Source: Hyphomicrobiales bacterium (GTDB taxonomy: Bacteria; Pseudomonadota; Alphaproteobacteria; Rhizobiales; Beijerinckiaceae). Taken from it: a DNA stretch of 64,000 bases. Positions 18,306-25,604 of this stretch are shown piece by piece (the stretch's first letter is position 1; each line of letters opens with the position of its first letter). Under the pieces are notes generated by a model. The model had not been told where the DNA came from and ran no database searches. It worked only from the letters and a program-made list of their open reading frames with translations. The translations under genes and the position numbers were made by a program. Location: the NCBI GenBank assembly GCA_930633525.1, contig CAKNFP010000003.1:62001-126000 (forward strand), given 5' to 3'.

Positions 18306-18333
18306 CGTCCGATAATGTTGTATTATCGGACAT
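18306..18333. promoter_or_regulatory. 28-bp dyad resembling a serine-resolvase crossover site
   Basis: GTCCGATAAT, 5 bases, ATTATCGGAC is a perfect 10-bp inverted repeat (18307-18331). With its flanks it makes a 28-bp dyad, the size and half-site type (TGTCYRATAA-like) of site I in Tn3-family res regions. On the minus strand it is followed by GTTTTTTATT, so it could instead be an intrinsic terminator. No resolvase gene is in the window. Confidence 0.4.
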
Positions 18334-18430
18334 CCTACTCCTTTATTGAGAGGCTGGCGATTCCGGCCAAAATCGTCCCTGGATCGCTGGAATTTTGCGT
18401 CGTTGACCCGTCAGGAATCACGTCTATATG

Positions 18431-18445
18431 GCTAGACAGTCTAGC
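18431..18445. promoter_or_regulatory. operator-like palindrome of the Phd/PIN toxin-antitoxin operon
   Basis: GCTAGAC-A-GTCTAGC is a perfect 7+1+7 palindrome ending 15 bases before the antitoxin ATG, next to the AGGAG ribosome binding site (18447-18451). Antitoxins of this kind usually repress their own operon through such a site. Confidence 0.6.
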
Positions 18446-18460
18446 TAGGAGCACGCAAAC

Positions 18461-18715
18461 ATGGAATGGCCGCTGCAGGACGCCAAGAACCAGTTCTCCC
18501 GGGTTGTCCAGAAGGCGCGGAACGAAGGCCCGCAGATCGTCACCCTGCGCGGCGAGCGCGCCGCCGTGGTGCTGTCAGTCGCCGACTACGACGCGCTGCG
18601 CGCCGGCCGGCCGAGCCTGGTCGACGATCTGCTATCCGGTCCCGCCTGGGATGACGACCTCGCCGAGGCCATTGCCGCCCGCGCGACCACACCGAGCCGC
18701 GATGTGGCGTTCTGA
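18461..18715 (+). CDS. Phd/YefM-type antitoxin
   Basis: 84 aa. MEWPLQDAKNQFSRVVQKA, then GPQIVTLRGERAAVVLSVADYD is the Phd/YefM DNA-binding fold; the C-terminal 30 residues would wrap the toxin. AGGAG lies 9 bases upstream of the ATG. The stop TGA shares a base with the toxin ATG (TGATG), the usual coupling of such pairs. It should neutralise the PIN toxin and repress the operon through the palindrome at 18431. Confidence 0.9.
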   Translation: MEWPLQDAKNQFSRVVQKARNEGPQIVTLRGERAAVVLSVADYDALRAGRPSLVDDLLSGPAWDDDLAEAIAARATTPSRDVAF

Positions 18716-19122
18716 TGTACCTGGTCGACGCCAACATCATCTCCGAGGCCCGGCGCGGCGCGGTACAGCCCGTCGGATGGCTGCGATCCGTGGATCCGCT
18801 CGGCGTGCATCTCAGCGCCCTCACCCTCGGCGAGATCATGCGCGGCATCGCCCTGAAGCAGAGGTCCGATCCAAAGGCCGCTGGCCACCTCACGGAGTGG
18901 CTGCGCAAGCTGCGTCACGACCATGCCGATCGCATCCTCCCGGTAACCGACCAGATCGCCGTTGAATGGGGCCGCATCGCCGCCATCCGCCCCCGCGGCG
19001 ACATCGATGGACTGATCGCCGCGACGGCCATCGTCCACGACCTCATTCTCGTCACCCGCAACGTCGCCGACTTCCAGGATACCGGCGCATCGGTGATCAA
19101 CCCCTGGGATATTGAAGGATGA
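18715..19122 (+). CDS. VapC/FitB-type PIN-domain toxin
   Basis: 135 aa PIN-domain ribonuclease. The acidic metal-binding residues are visible: D5 in MYLVDANIISE, E in LTLGEIMRGI near residue 42, and the D pair in RGDIDGLIAATA near residue 100, followed by LVTRNVADF. PIN toxins cut tRNA or mRNA when the antitoxin is lost. It overlaps the antitoxin by 1 base and the recombinase downstream by 4 bases (ATGA), so toxin-antitoxin and integrase form one transcription unit, which would tie module loss to post-segregational killing. Confidence 0.9.
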   Translation: MYLVDANIISEARRGAVQPVGWLRSVDPLGVHLSALTLGEIMRGIALKQRSDPKAAGHLTEWLRKLRHDHADRILPVTDQIAVEWGRIAAIRPRGDIDGLIAATAIVHDLILVTRNVADFQDTGASVINPWDIEG

Positions 19123-20204
19123 CGATCGCGCCTGATCCGGAGCTGCAAGAGGCAGGTTCGGTCAATCCCCCCTCCCCTGCCCTCCCGGTGCCGGTGAATC
19201 CGGGTTCCTCTGCCCTGCCGGCGCATCTCGAACGCCTCACCGAACGGGCGCGGGACTATGTTAAGGCGGCGAGATCAGCGAACACCCGCAGGGCCTATGC
19301 CGCCGACTGGAAGCATTTTTCCGCCTGGTGTCGCCGGCAGGGCCTTGAGCTCTTTCCCCCCTCCCCTCAGGCGGTCGGGCTCTACATCACCGCCTGTGCG
19401 TCAGGTGCCATCACCCCGGGCGGCAAGCCAAACGCGGTCTCGACCATCGAGCGCCGTCTTTCGGCGATCTCCTGGAACTACACCCAGCACGGCACGCTGC
19501 TCGACCGCAGCGACCGTCACATCGCCACCGTACTGGCCGGTATCCGCAACATCCACGCCTCCCCTCCCCGGCAGAAGGAGGCGGTCCTTCCTGAGGACGT
19601 CATCGCCATGCTGGAGACGCTCGATCGAGGATCGCTGCGCGGCCTGCGCGACCGCGCCATGCTTCTCATCGGCTTCGCCGGCGGGCTACGCCGTTCCGAG
19701 ATCGTCGGGTTGGATACCGGCCGGGACCAGACCGAGGACGGTCGCGGCTGGATCGAGGTGCTCGATAAGGGCCTGCTCGTCACGCTGCGCGGCAAGACGG
19801 GTTGGCGCGAGGTGGAGATCGGCCGCGGCTCGTCGGATGCCACCTGCCCCCTCGTTGCGCTGCAGACTTGGCTGAGACTGGCGAAGATCGGCCATGGCCC
19901 GCTGTTTCGGCGGGTGACCGGCGGGGGAAAGGACGTTGGCGCGGATCGTCTCAATGACCGCGAGGTGGCCCGCCTGGTGAAGCGCGCGGCACTGGCCGCC
20001 GGCGTGAGGGGGGACCTTACCGAAGGCGAACGGGAGGAAAAGTTCGCCGGGCACTCGCTGCGTGCCGGGCTCGCGTCCTCGGCCGAGGTCGACGAGCGCC
20101 ATGTCCAGAAGCAGCTCGGCCATGCCTCAGCGGAAATGACGCGGCGCTATCAACGCCGCCGCGACCGCTTCCGGGTCAATCTCACCAAGGCCGCCGGGCT
20201 ATAG
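19119..20204 (+). CDS. tyrosine recombinase (phage-type integrase)
   Basis: 361 aa. The SAM-like N-terminal domain (SANTRRAYAADWKHFSAWC) is followed by the catalytic domain. Catalytic residues: R in FAGGLRRSEIVGL, H-x-x-R in GHSLRAGLASS, H in KQLGHAS, and the nucleophile Y in MTRRYQRRRDR. The order and length are complete, so it is probably active in site-specific recombination. The ATG overlaps the PIN toxin stop. No tRNA or obvious att repeat is seen beside it. An N-terminal stretch of about 40 residues is proline-rich. Confidence 0.9.
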   Translation: MTIAPDPELQEAGSVNPPSPALPVPVNPGSSALPAHLERLTERARDYVKAARSANTRRAYAADWKHFSAWCRRQGLELFPPSPQAVGLYITACASGAITPGGKPNAVSTIERRLSAISWNYTQHGTLLDRSDRHIATVLAGIRNIHASPPRQKEAVLPEDVIAMLETLDRGSLRGLRDRAMLLIGFAGGLRRSEIVGLDTGRDQTEDGRGWIEVLDKGLLVTLRGKTGWREVEIGRGSSDATCPLVALQTWLRLAKIGHGPLFRRVTGGGKDVGADRLNDREVARLVKRAALAAGVRGDLTEGEREEKFAGHSLRAGLASSAEVDERHVQKQLGHASAEMTRRYQRRRDRFRVNLTKAAGL

Positions 20205-20846
20205 GCGACGAGCCAGAAGAGGCTGCGGCGGCCCTTCGTTTTCACCGGAGCACGGCGCTCGCCGGCGGTTATCGGCTGGCCACGCTCCTTTACTCGTTGT
20301 GCGGCCCTGCGGGGCCCCCTGCCCTGCCGAGGCGAGGGCGGGGATCGTCCGGATAAAGGCATGGCGGCGCACCTGGCGCCCTGGTCTCTCCGGTGGCCGG
20401 CGGAACCTTGGCGTCGGATCGGGTGGCGAGCGTTGCCGGAAATCTGCGGGCTGCCAATGGGGGTTGCAAGAGTCGCTGGCGTGTCTTGAGATCGGTTGAA
20501 CCGGGGCCGCCCACGTCGTCCTCGATATGGCTTGTCTGACCGAAGGGCGGCGGCGCGGGTGCGCCGCCTCGCTCTTGATGCCGGCAACGGCCGGTCGCGG
20601 CTTTCTTCCCCTGCCGGCCCCTGAGGGCCGTCATTCCTCGCGAGGCAACAAAGCCGCGCCTCGGCCGCCCTCCACGCTGTTGCGGCCCCTAAGGACCACC
20701 CCACTGCACAAGCGCAGTGGGGACCCCGGTTGGGGTGCAGGCCGATCGCCTCCGGTCCCTCGACCGCCATCGAGATCCTATGAGTAGTGGCGGCAACCTG
20801 TTCTGATCTGGTGGACGTCAATCCCGTTACGGAAAGGAGCAGGAAG
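20205..20846. other. 642-bp noncoding leader region between integrase and transposase
   Basis: GC-rich, with many short stems and no credible coding frame. It contains copy 1 of the leader motif (20603-20653). Its resemblance to the leader of the DUF736 gene at 22549 runs to about 20774 (CGACCGCCATCGAG versus CGACCGCTATCGAG) and then stops. This suggests the IS110-family element entered right there and displaced the gene that followed. If so, the last ~70 bases belong to the element. Confidence 0.45.
20603..20653 (+). repeat. leader motif, copy 1
   Basis: TTCTTCCCCTGCCGG and, 16 bases on, CATTCCTCGCGAGGCAACAA. The same two blocks occur at 22383-22426 and, more diverged, at 32163-32210, always upstream of plus-strand genes (transposase, DUF736, ssb). 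Confidence 0.6.
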
Positions 20847-21998
20847 ATGATGCAGGGTGAAACTCATAGACAGCATACGTATCAGAACTTGGAGGCGATT
20901 TTCGTCTCGATCGAATTGAGTAAGAAGACTTGGTTGCTCACGTCGATCTCGCCCGGCACCGGCGAAAAGCTGTCACGGCACACCGTCCCCGGTGGCGATA
21001 TTGCAGGGCTTCTCGACCGGCTTGTTCACCTGCAGCGCAAGGCGCGAGACCGGTCGGGTCGTGACTATCCTTTCGTCATTATTCAGGAGGCGGGCCTCGA
21101 CGGCTTCTGGGTCCACCGGGTGTTGCAGGCAGAGGGCCACGAAAGCCACATCGTCGATGCTGCGTCGATTGCAACATCACGCCGCAAGCGGCGGGTGAAG
21201 ACGGACAGACTGGATGGCGAGACGTTGATCCGTGCCTTGCTCGCGTTCAAGCGCGGCGAACCGCGGGTGTGCTCGATGCTGCGCGTGCCAACTCCCGACG
21301 AAGAGGATCGCCGCCGCATCGTGCGGGAGCGCAAGGTCCTAATGGAAGAGCGCATCCGTCACAGCAACCGGATCAAGGGTCTGCTCTTCTCGCAGGGCAT
21401 TACCGGCTATGACCCTTTACGTCCCAAGCGCCGCGAGCGGCTGGACGCGCTTCGTACTGGCGATGGGCGGGAATTGCCCGAGAACATGAAGCGCCAGGTC
21501 CTGCGCGAGTTAGACCGGATGGAGCTGCTGCTCGATCAGATCAGGGTCGTCGAAGCTGAGCGCGATGCCATGCTCGCCGAAGAACGGCAGTCTGCGCGCG
21601 AGGTGGTCATGCTGTCGAAGGTCGTCGGCATCGGGCCGGAGTTTGCGGCAGTGCTCTGGGGCGAAGGCCTGTTCCGGCACTTCGACAATCGCCGGCAGGT
21701 GGCGGCCTATGCCGGGCTCGCACCAACGCCATGGCAGAGTGGGTCGATCGACCGGGAACAGGGGATCGGCAAGTCCGGGAACCCACGCCTTCGATCAACC
21801 TTGCTGGAGATGGCGTGGCTTTGGCTGCGGCACCAGCCCGGCTCTCAGCTCAGCCGTTGGTTCAACGAGCGCGTCGCCCGGAATAGCGGCCGCTTCAAGA
21901 AGGTGATGATCACCGCGTTGGCTCGCAAGCTTGTGGTGGCCTTGTGGAAGTACGCCAGCGCCGGCGTGGTGATCGAAGGCGCGGTGGTCCGGCCATGA
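20775..21998 (+). mobile_element. IS110-family insertion sequence (minimal extent)
   Basis: The left limit is inferred from the loss of similarity between two leader regions at about 20774. The right end is not determined and may lie in 21999-22270. IS110 elements often lack clear terminal inverted repeats and duplicate no target, so ends cannot be fixed by eye. The noncoding flank of the transposase is where a bridge RNA would be encoded. Confidence 0.5.
20847..21998 (+). CDS. IS110-family transposase (DEDD recombinase)
   Basis: 383 aa from the ATG at 20847, preceded by GGAAAGGAGCAGGAAG. The N-terminal RuvC-like DEDD domain shows E/D residues in IFVSIELSKKTWLL, VIIQEAGLDGFWVHR and RRVKTDRLDGETLIRAL. 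The C-terminal transposase_20 domain (VVGIGPEFAAVLWGEGLFRHFDNRRQV, then AYAGLAPTPWQSG) carries the catalytic serine (QSGSIDREQG) and ends in GRFKKVMITALARKLVVALW. The length and motifs are complete, so it is probably functional. IS110 recombinases are guided by a bridge RNA from the element's noncoding end. Confidence 0.9.
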   Translation: MMQGETHRQHTYQNLEAIFVSIELSKKTWLLTSISPGTGEKLSRHTVPGGDIAGLLDRLVHLQRKARDRSGRDYPFVIIQEAGLDGFWVHRVLQAEGHESHIVDAASIATSRRKRRVKTDRLDGETLIRALLAFKRGEPRVCSMLRVPTPDEEDRRRIVRERKVLMEERIRHSNRIKGLLFSQGITGYDPLRPKRRERLDALRTGDGRELPENMKRQVLRELDRMELLLDQIRVVEAERDAMLAEERQSAREVVMLSKVVGIGPEFAAVLWGEGLFRHFDNRRQVAAYAGLAPTPWQSGSIDREQGIGKSGNPRLRSTLLEMAWLWLRHQPGSQLSRWFNERVARNSGRFKKVMITALARKLVVALWKYASAGVVIEGAVVRP

Positions 21999-22548
21999 CG
22001 ATCTGATCGCATACGAGTTCGGCCAGGGCCTGATCAGCCTCGCCGGAACCAGGTGGACGACCGCATTGCGGCATGGCTTTGAACGCCGTCATCGAGACTG
22101 GTCTCGTCCTCCTGAGCCCTTGCCGCCGCAGGCGGGATTATGGTGCGGCCGCTCGAGCGGCGACCGGATGTGAGGTTGATACGTGCAAGGCGCGGATCAG
22201 GAGTTGGGCTCAGACCTGAAGTTCATGGCGTGGGGCAGATCCCGCCGCTGATGCCAAATGCATAGCTGAAGGGTGATGGTCGGCATCGCTCCCGTGAGAC
22301 CGATGCAGAATCCCCCTGTACGGCCTCTCTTCTGGCTGGTCTGGCGCCTGTCGGGCCTCGGCCCGCAACGGCTTCGCCAACCTTCTTCCCCTGCGGCTTC
22401 GCCACATTCCTCGCGGGACAACAAGCTTGGCTGCCGCCGTCCTCCGCTGACGCTGCGGTCCCACAGGATGCAGTCGGCCCAACCGTCGCCTCACGACCGC
22501 TATCGAGGCCGCACAGGGCGGCTTCGGCAAACAGTCAGGAGAACGACA
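21999..22548. other. 550-bp noncoding region before DUF736
   Basis: The first part (to about 22270) may be the 3' end of the IS110 element. The second part is the DUF736 leader, with leader-motif copy 2 and a ribosome binding site (AGGAGAACGACA) just before 22549. No credible coding frame. Confidence 0.4.
22383..22426 (+). repeat. leader motif, copy 2
   Basis: TTCTTCCCCTGCGG and then CATTCCTCGCGGGACAACAA, closely matching the copy at 20603. It starts 166 bases upstream of the DUF736 ATG. Confidence 0.6.
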
Positions 22549-22872
22549 ATGGCTACCATCGGCACCTTCCAGCAGTCCGGCAACGAGTTCACCGGCGAGA
22601 TCGTCACCCTCTCCCTCCAGGCCAAGAAGGTTCGCATCGTTCCTGACGGGCGTGCCAGCGGCGAAAACGCTCCCAGCCACCGGGTCTTCGTCGGCCGCAT
22701 CGAAATCGGCGCCGCCTGGTCCAAGCAGTCCAACGAGGGCCGCAACTACCTGGGTCTCAAGCTCGACGACCCGAGCTTCACCGCTCCGATCTACGCCAAC
22801 CTAGTCGAGGACGAGGACGGTCAGAGCCACAGCCTGATCTGGTCGCGACCTAACCGCCGCAACAGCGACTGA
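22549..22872 (+). CDS. DUF736 family protein
   Basis: 107 aa. It begins [18 protein letters not shown] and carries [20 protein letters not shown], then [11 protein letters not shown], and ends with [10 protein letters not shown], the whole DUF736 pattern. The family is small, abundant on alphaproteobacterial plasmids and integrative elements, and of unknown function. Paired with a second copy (23012) about 51% identical by eye in the core. The ribosome binding site AGGAG is 8 bases upstream. Probably expressed early in conjugation, judging from company and leader; that is inference. Confidence 0.9.
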   Translation: MATIGTFQQSGNEFTGEIVTLSLQAKKVRIVPDGRASGENAPSHRVFVGRIEIGAAWSKQSNEGRNYLGLKLDDPSFTAPIYANLVEDEDGQSHSLIWSRPNRRNSD

Positions 22873-22882
22873 CACCCTCGGC

Positions 22883-22911
22883 AGGACGCCTCGCACGCCG
22901 CGGGGCGTCCT
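22883..22911 (+). terminator. stem-loop after first DUF736 gene
   Basis: AGGACGCC and GGCGTCCT form a perfect 8-bp stem with a 13-base loop, 11 bases after the stop. There is no T tract, so it may be a weak terminator or an mRNA end stabiliser. Confidence 0.45.
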
Positions 22912-23011
22912 CGAGACCGACCACTCAGCAGCTCGGAACGACAGCTTGACGAGCACCCCCTCATGTGAGGCCGCGATGGGCGCGGCTCGGAAACCTCAAA
23001 AGGACACGACA

Positions 23012-23320
23012 ATGGCGACCATCGGCACCTTCACCTCTAACAGCAACGGCTTCACCGGCACGGTTCGCACGCTCGCACTGAACGCCAAGGCCCGGATCAT
23101 CCGCATCGAGACCCCCACCGAGAAGGGCCCGCACTTTCGCATCTACGCCGGCGCCGTCGAGCTCGGCGCGGCCTGGCAGAAGACCTCGAACGAGGGCCGC
23201 GACTATCTCTCGGTGAAGCTGGACGACCCGAGCTTCCCTGCTCCGATCTACGCCACCCTGGTCGAGGTCGAAGGCGAGAGCGACCTGCAGCTCATCTGGT
23301 CCCGCCCCAACCGTGACTGA
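23012..23320 (+). CDS. DUF736 family protein, second copy
   Basis: 102 aa, beginning [18 protein letters not shown] with the block [19 protein letters not shown], then [14 protein letters not shown] and a terminal LIWSRPNRD. Same family as the gene at 22549, 139 bases downstream and in the same direction, so a tandem duplication that has diverged. AAAAGGACACGACA precedes the ATG. Function unknown. Confidence 0.9.
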   Translation: MATIGTFTSNSNGFTGTVRTLALNAKARIIRIETPTEKGPHFRIYAGAVELGAAWQKTSNEGRDYLSVKLDDPSFPAPIYATLVEVEGESDLQLIWSRPNRD

Positions 23321-23336
23321 TCCCCTCGGATCCAAC

Positions 23337-23358
23337 GGCCTCGCCGAAAAGCGGGGCC
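23337..23358 (+). terminator. stem-loop after second DUF736 gene
   Basis: GGCCTCGC-CGAAAA-GCGGGGCC: 8-bp stem with one G-T pair and a 6-base loop, 16 bases past the stop. No T tract. Confidence 0.45.
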
Positions 23359-23460
23359 TCCCTATCCCGCGGATGACACGAGCCACATGGTGCAAGTCCG
23401 CAATGCACGGTTCGGACGCCACTCTTTAACGCATTTAGTGAAGCCGCGGCGGTCAGATCA

Positions 23461-23724
23461 TTAGCCGGCTTCAGTAGCCCCGGCATCGCGATAGCCTCGT
23501 CGCCTTTTGCTGCGCTCAAGCCGGTTCAGCGCGCCAGCGGCCTCCTCGATCGCGTCAAATGTTTCCATCATCGACCGGCCATAGGTGCCAATGCGCCCCC
23601 AGTCGCGGATCACCGAGGCGCCGCCGAACAAGGTAGGTTGGATCGCGAGCCCATAGAAGCGCCGCATGTTCCTCGCGGGATCGATGCGATGGAGGTGAAG
23701 TGGTCCTGCCTGTATGTTCGACAT
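23461..23724 (-). CDS. WGR-domain protein
   Basis: 87 aa from the ATG at 23724. LHLHRIDPARNMRRFYGLAI, then LFGGASVIRDWGRIGTYGR is a WGR domain (the WGR core is DWGRIG). In eukaryotes WGR occurs in PARPs and binds nucleic acid; in rhizobia stand-alone copies are common on plasmids, usually of unknown role. Convergent with DUF736. An upstream in-frame start (23766) is possible but the MSNIQAGPLHLHRID start is the usual one. Confidence 0.85.
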   Translation of the reverse strand: MSNIQAGPLHLHRIDPARNMRRFYGLAIQPTLFGGASVIRDWGRIGTYGRSMMETFDAIEEAAGALNRLERSKRRRGYRDAGATEAG

Positions 23725-23884
23725 GGGCAGGATTCTTGCGCCCACCGGCAGCGGCGTCCAACGCATTCCATGAATCGATCACGCTCGACTGATTCATCTG
23801 GCTGATGTTTCCGTCATGGCGCTATGAACGAGGCACGACCTTGTTGCGCATGCGGGAGCGTCGATAATCGAAGTCGTGGAGACC

Positions 23885-24256
23885 ATGGACCAAACAAAGC
23901 CCTTTGATACGCTGGTGTTGGCTTCAATCACATCAGGTACCGCCCTGACCGACGACTACGGCGATTTGCATGAGGCCGTGGAGCACATTCTCGGCCATCT
24001 GATCTGGCGGCATGAATATGCAGCGTCCCGCAAGCTCGCCGCCAAGATCATTTGCGCGTGCTATCCCGACCTTCCGACCGACCCCATCGCCGATGTTCCC
24101 GCTGTCCAAGCCGAGCTTTCCAGACGGTACGGTGCGGAATTGGCGATGCCCAAAGGGAGTATCCGCCGCGCAGGATCTCCGCTCGATACGTTGCGGGACC
24201 TCTACATCGCACAGGGCGTGAGGTTTACGCGTCGCGGCGACAAGACCACGCGCTGA
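23885..24256 (+). CDS. hypothetical protein
   Basis: 123 aa, not recognised. DLHEAVEHILGHLIWRHEY, then ASRKLAAKIICACYPDLP is an amphipathic helical region; the C-terminus is basic (RFTRRGDKTTR). The ATG at 23885 is preferred over the GTG at 23876. Codon use fits the neighbours. Nothing in the sequence shows a function. Confidence 0.6.
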   Translation: MDQTKPFDTLVLASITSGTALTDDYGDLHEAVEHILGHLIWRHEYAASRKLAAKIICACYPDLPTDPIADVPAVQAELSRRYGAELAMPKGSIRRAGSPLDTLRDLYIAQGVRFTRRGDKTTR

Positions 24257-24588
24257 GCGGCGGTGTCCGTCATATCTGCGCAACGCAATGCGCCGGCGAA
24301 TTCGCTGAGTGGGCAAGTGCGGTCACAATAAAGCTGTGTCGCTGCCGGCGGGTCCGAGGGGAGATGTCAGTTAAAGCGATCTCAAGCGGAGTATATACAT
24401 GATTATCGATAACCAACCCTTATCGATAGTGTTGGACACCCGTCCGCAAATCAGCGATTCTGGCCGTCCTCAGCCCGGAAAATCACGCCCGCCGGGCCTC
24501 CGATCGACGAGAGGACGCACCGCTGCCAGCCCCCTCCCCTCTTCCGGACGCTATCGGCCGCCGCCGGCGCCGATCCTCCGCTCAGATG
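24257..24588. other. 332-bp intergenic region
   Basis: Between the hypothetical gene and the end of the toxin gene. It contains two copies of a TTATCGATA(A/G) palindrome (24403-24412 and 24420-24429), 17 bp apart, perhaps an operator pair. No coding frame or RNA gene is seen. Confidence 0.3.
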
Positions 24589-25023
24589 TCACTTGGTGCG
24601 CGGCACCTGGCGCAGGCGGCCGGCCTTGGCGAACTCCCGCAGTTTTTCCCGCGCGGCCGTCGCGAGCTTGGGCGGCAGCGGCCCGTACCAGACGCTCGGC
24701 GGCGTCTGGCGGCCGGCAGCGCGCAGGTCCGGCCCCGGCCAGGCGAAGACGTTCGCCTCGTTGCAGACGATCCAAGACCGCTCCGCGTCAAGCCCGAGAC
24801 GCGCCTTGGTCACGGCCGGGATCTCGATCGCGGTCGCAGGATCGGCCGGCGGGCTGTGCGTCACCGGCACCACGATCGCGACAACGCGGTCGCCGTCGCG
24901 ACGCGTCGCCGCGATCAGCGCGCAGGGCCGGTTCTTGATCCCCTCCTCCGCGCCGCGGCGGTGTTCGTCGGCCCAGAGGTAACTGTAGTTGAGGAGCCAG
25001 CCGACCTTCGGCTCAAGGCTCAC
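24589..25023 (-). CDS. PemK/MazF-like plasmid maintenance toxin (putative)
   Basis: 144 aa. It begins VGWLLNYSYLWADEHRRG, then NRPCALIAATRRDGDRVVAI, VVPVTHSPP and EIPAVTKARLGLD, the PemK/MazF-like beta-barrel pattern: an N-terminal entry strand, RPC, and PVTH. Such toxins are mRNA interferases. The ATG overlaps the stop of the Phd-type antitoxin by 4 bases (ATGA). The family call rests on this pattern and on the partner. Confidence 0.75.
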   Translation of the reverse strand: MSLEPKVGWLLNYSYLWADEHRRGAEEGIKNRPCALIAATRRDGDRVVAIVVPVTHSPPADPATAIEIPAVTKARLGLDAERSWIVCNEANVFAWPGPDLRAAGRQTPPSVWYGPLPPKLATAAREKLREFAKAGRLRQVPRTK

Positions 25024-25286
25024 TTCGGATCGAGCTCGGCGTTCAGATGCTCCAATCCAGGCGCCATCTCGCTCGCCTCCAGGGCGGCGATGTCCTCATC
25101 GGTCAGGTCCTCGGCGCGCACCGCCCGCCGATCGCGGGCGCTGAGCCGCTCGTATTCGTCGTACGACAGGACCACATTGCGCGGTCGGCCGTGCTTGGTG
25201 ATCAGCACCGGCTGGCTGAGCGAGCGGTCGAGCGCCTCGCCGACTCGGTCCTGGAACTCGCTGGCACTGAGCGTGACGGTGGCCAT
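25020..25286 (-). CDS. Phd/YefM-type antitoxin
   Basis: 88 aa. MATVTLSASEFQDRVGEALD, then PVLITKHGRPRNVVLSYDEYERL is the Phd/YefM DNA-binding domain; the acidic C-terminus (LTDEDIAALEASEM) would bind the toxin. CGGAGA precedes the ATG. First gene of a minus-strand toxin-antitoxin operon, separate from the one at 18461. Confidence 0.9.
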   Translation of the reverse strand: MATVTLSASEFQDRVGEALDRSLSQPVLITKHGRPRNVVLSYDEYERLSARDRRAVRAEDLTDEDIAALEASEMAPGLEHLNAELDPK

Positions 25287-25331
25287 AAGAAATCTCCGTT
25301 TCCGCCAAAATAGCGAAAATCCGGATAAGTT

Positions 25332-25541
25332 TCAAGCTCTACTCGGCGAGCTCCCCTCTCCACGCGCTAGTCGGCCCGCTGCCGTGGGCGCGTTAGGTGG
25401 CTCGGCTTCCGGAGTGAGCTCGGCCGCTTCGACCGCGGCGATCTCCGAATCGTTCAGGTCGACGGTACGCTCGACGCGGCGATTGCCCTTCTCCGGACGA
25501 ACGGCCTCGGTGGATGCCTGGGCAGCGCTCTCAGTGACCAT
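25332..25541 (-). CDS. possible degenerate antitoxin-like small protein
   Basis: 69 aa. The segment VERTVDLNDSEIAAVEAAEL resembles the C-terminal arm of the antitoxin encoded just downstream (RAEDLTDEDIAALEASEM), but the DNA-binding N-terminal domain is missing. It may be a relic of a duplicated antitoxin, or an unrelated small ORF. The start ATG at 25541 is chosen only because it gives the conserved part. Confidence 0.35.
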   Translation of the reverse strand: MVTESAAQASTEAVRPEKGNRRVERTVDLNDSEIAAVEAAELTPEAEPPNAPTAAGRLARGEGSSPSRA

Positions 25542-25604
25542 AGGTCTCCCCTCGTTCGCCCCGAAATATGCAGGAATTCCGCTGCGCCCGCCAGAGGTCC
25601 ATTT

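Noticed and set aside
24403..24429. Pair of TTATCGATA(A/G) palindromes as a finding
   Set aside because: Only 10 bp each and without a candidate regulator; could be chance in an AT-richer spacer.
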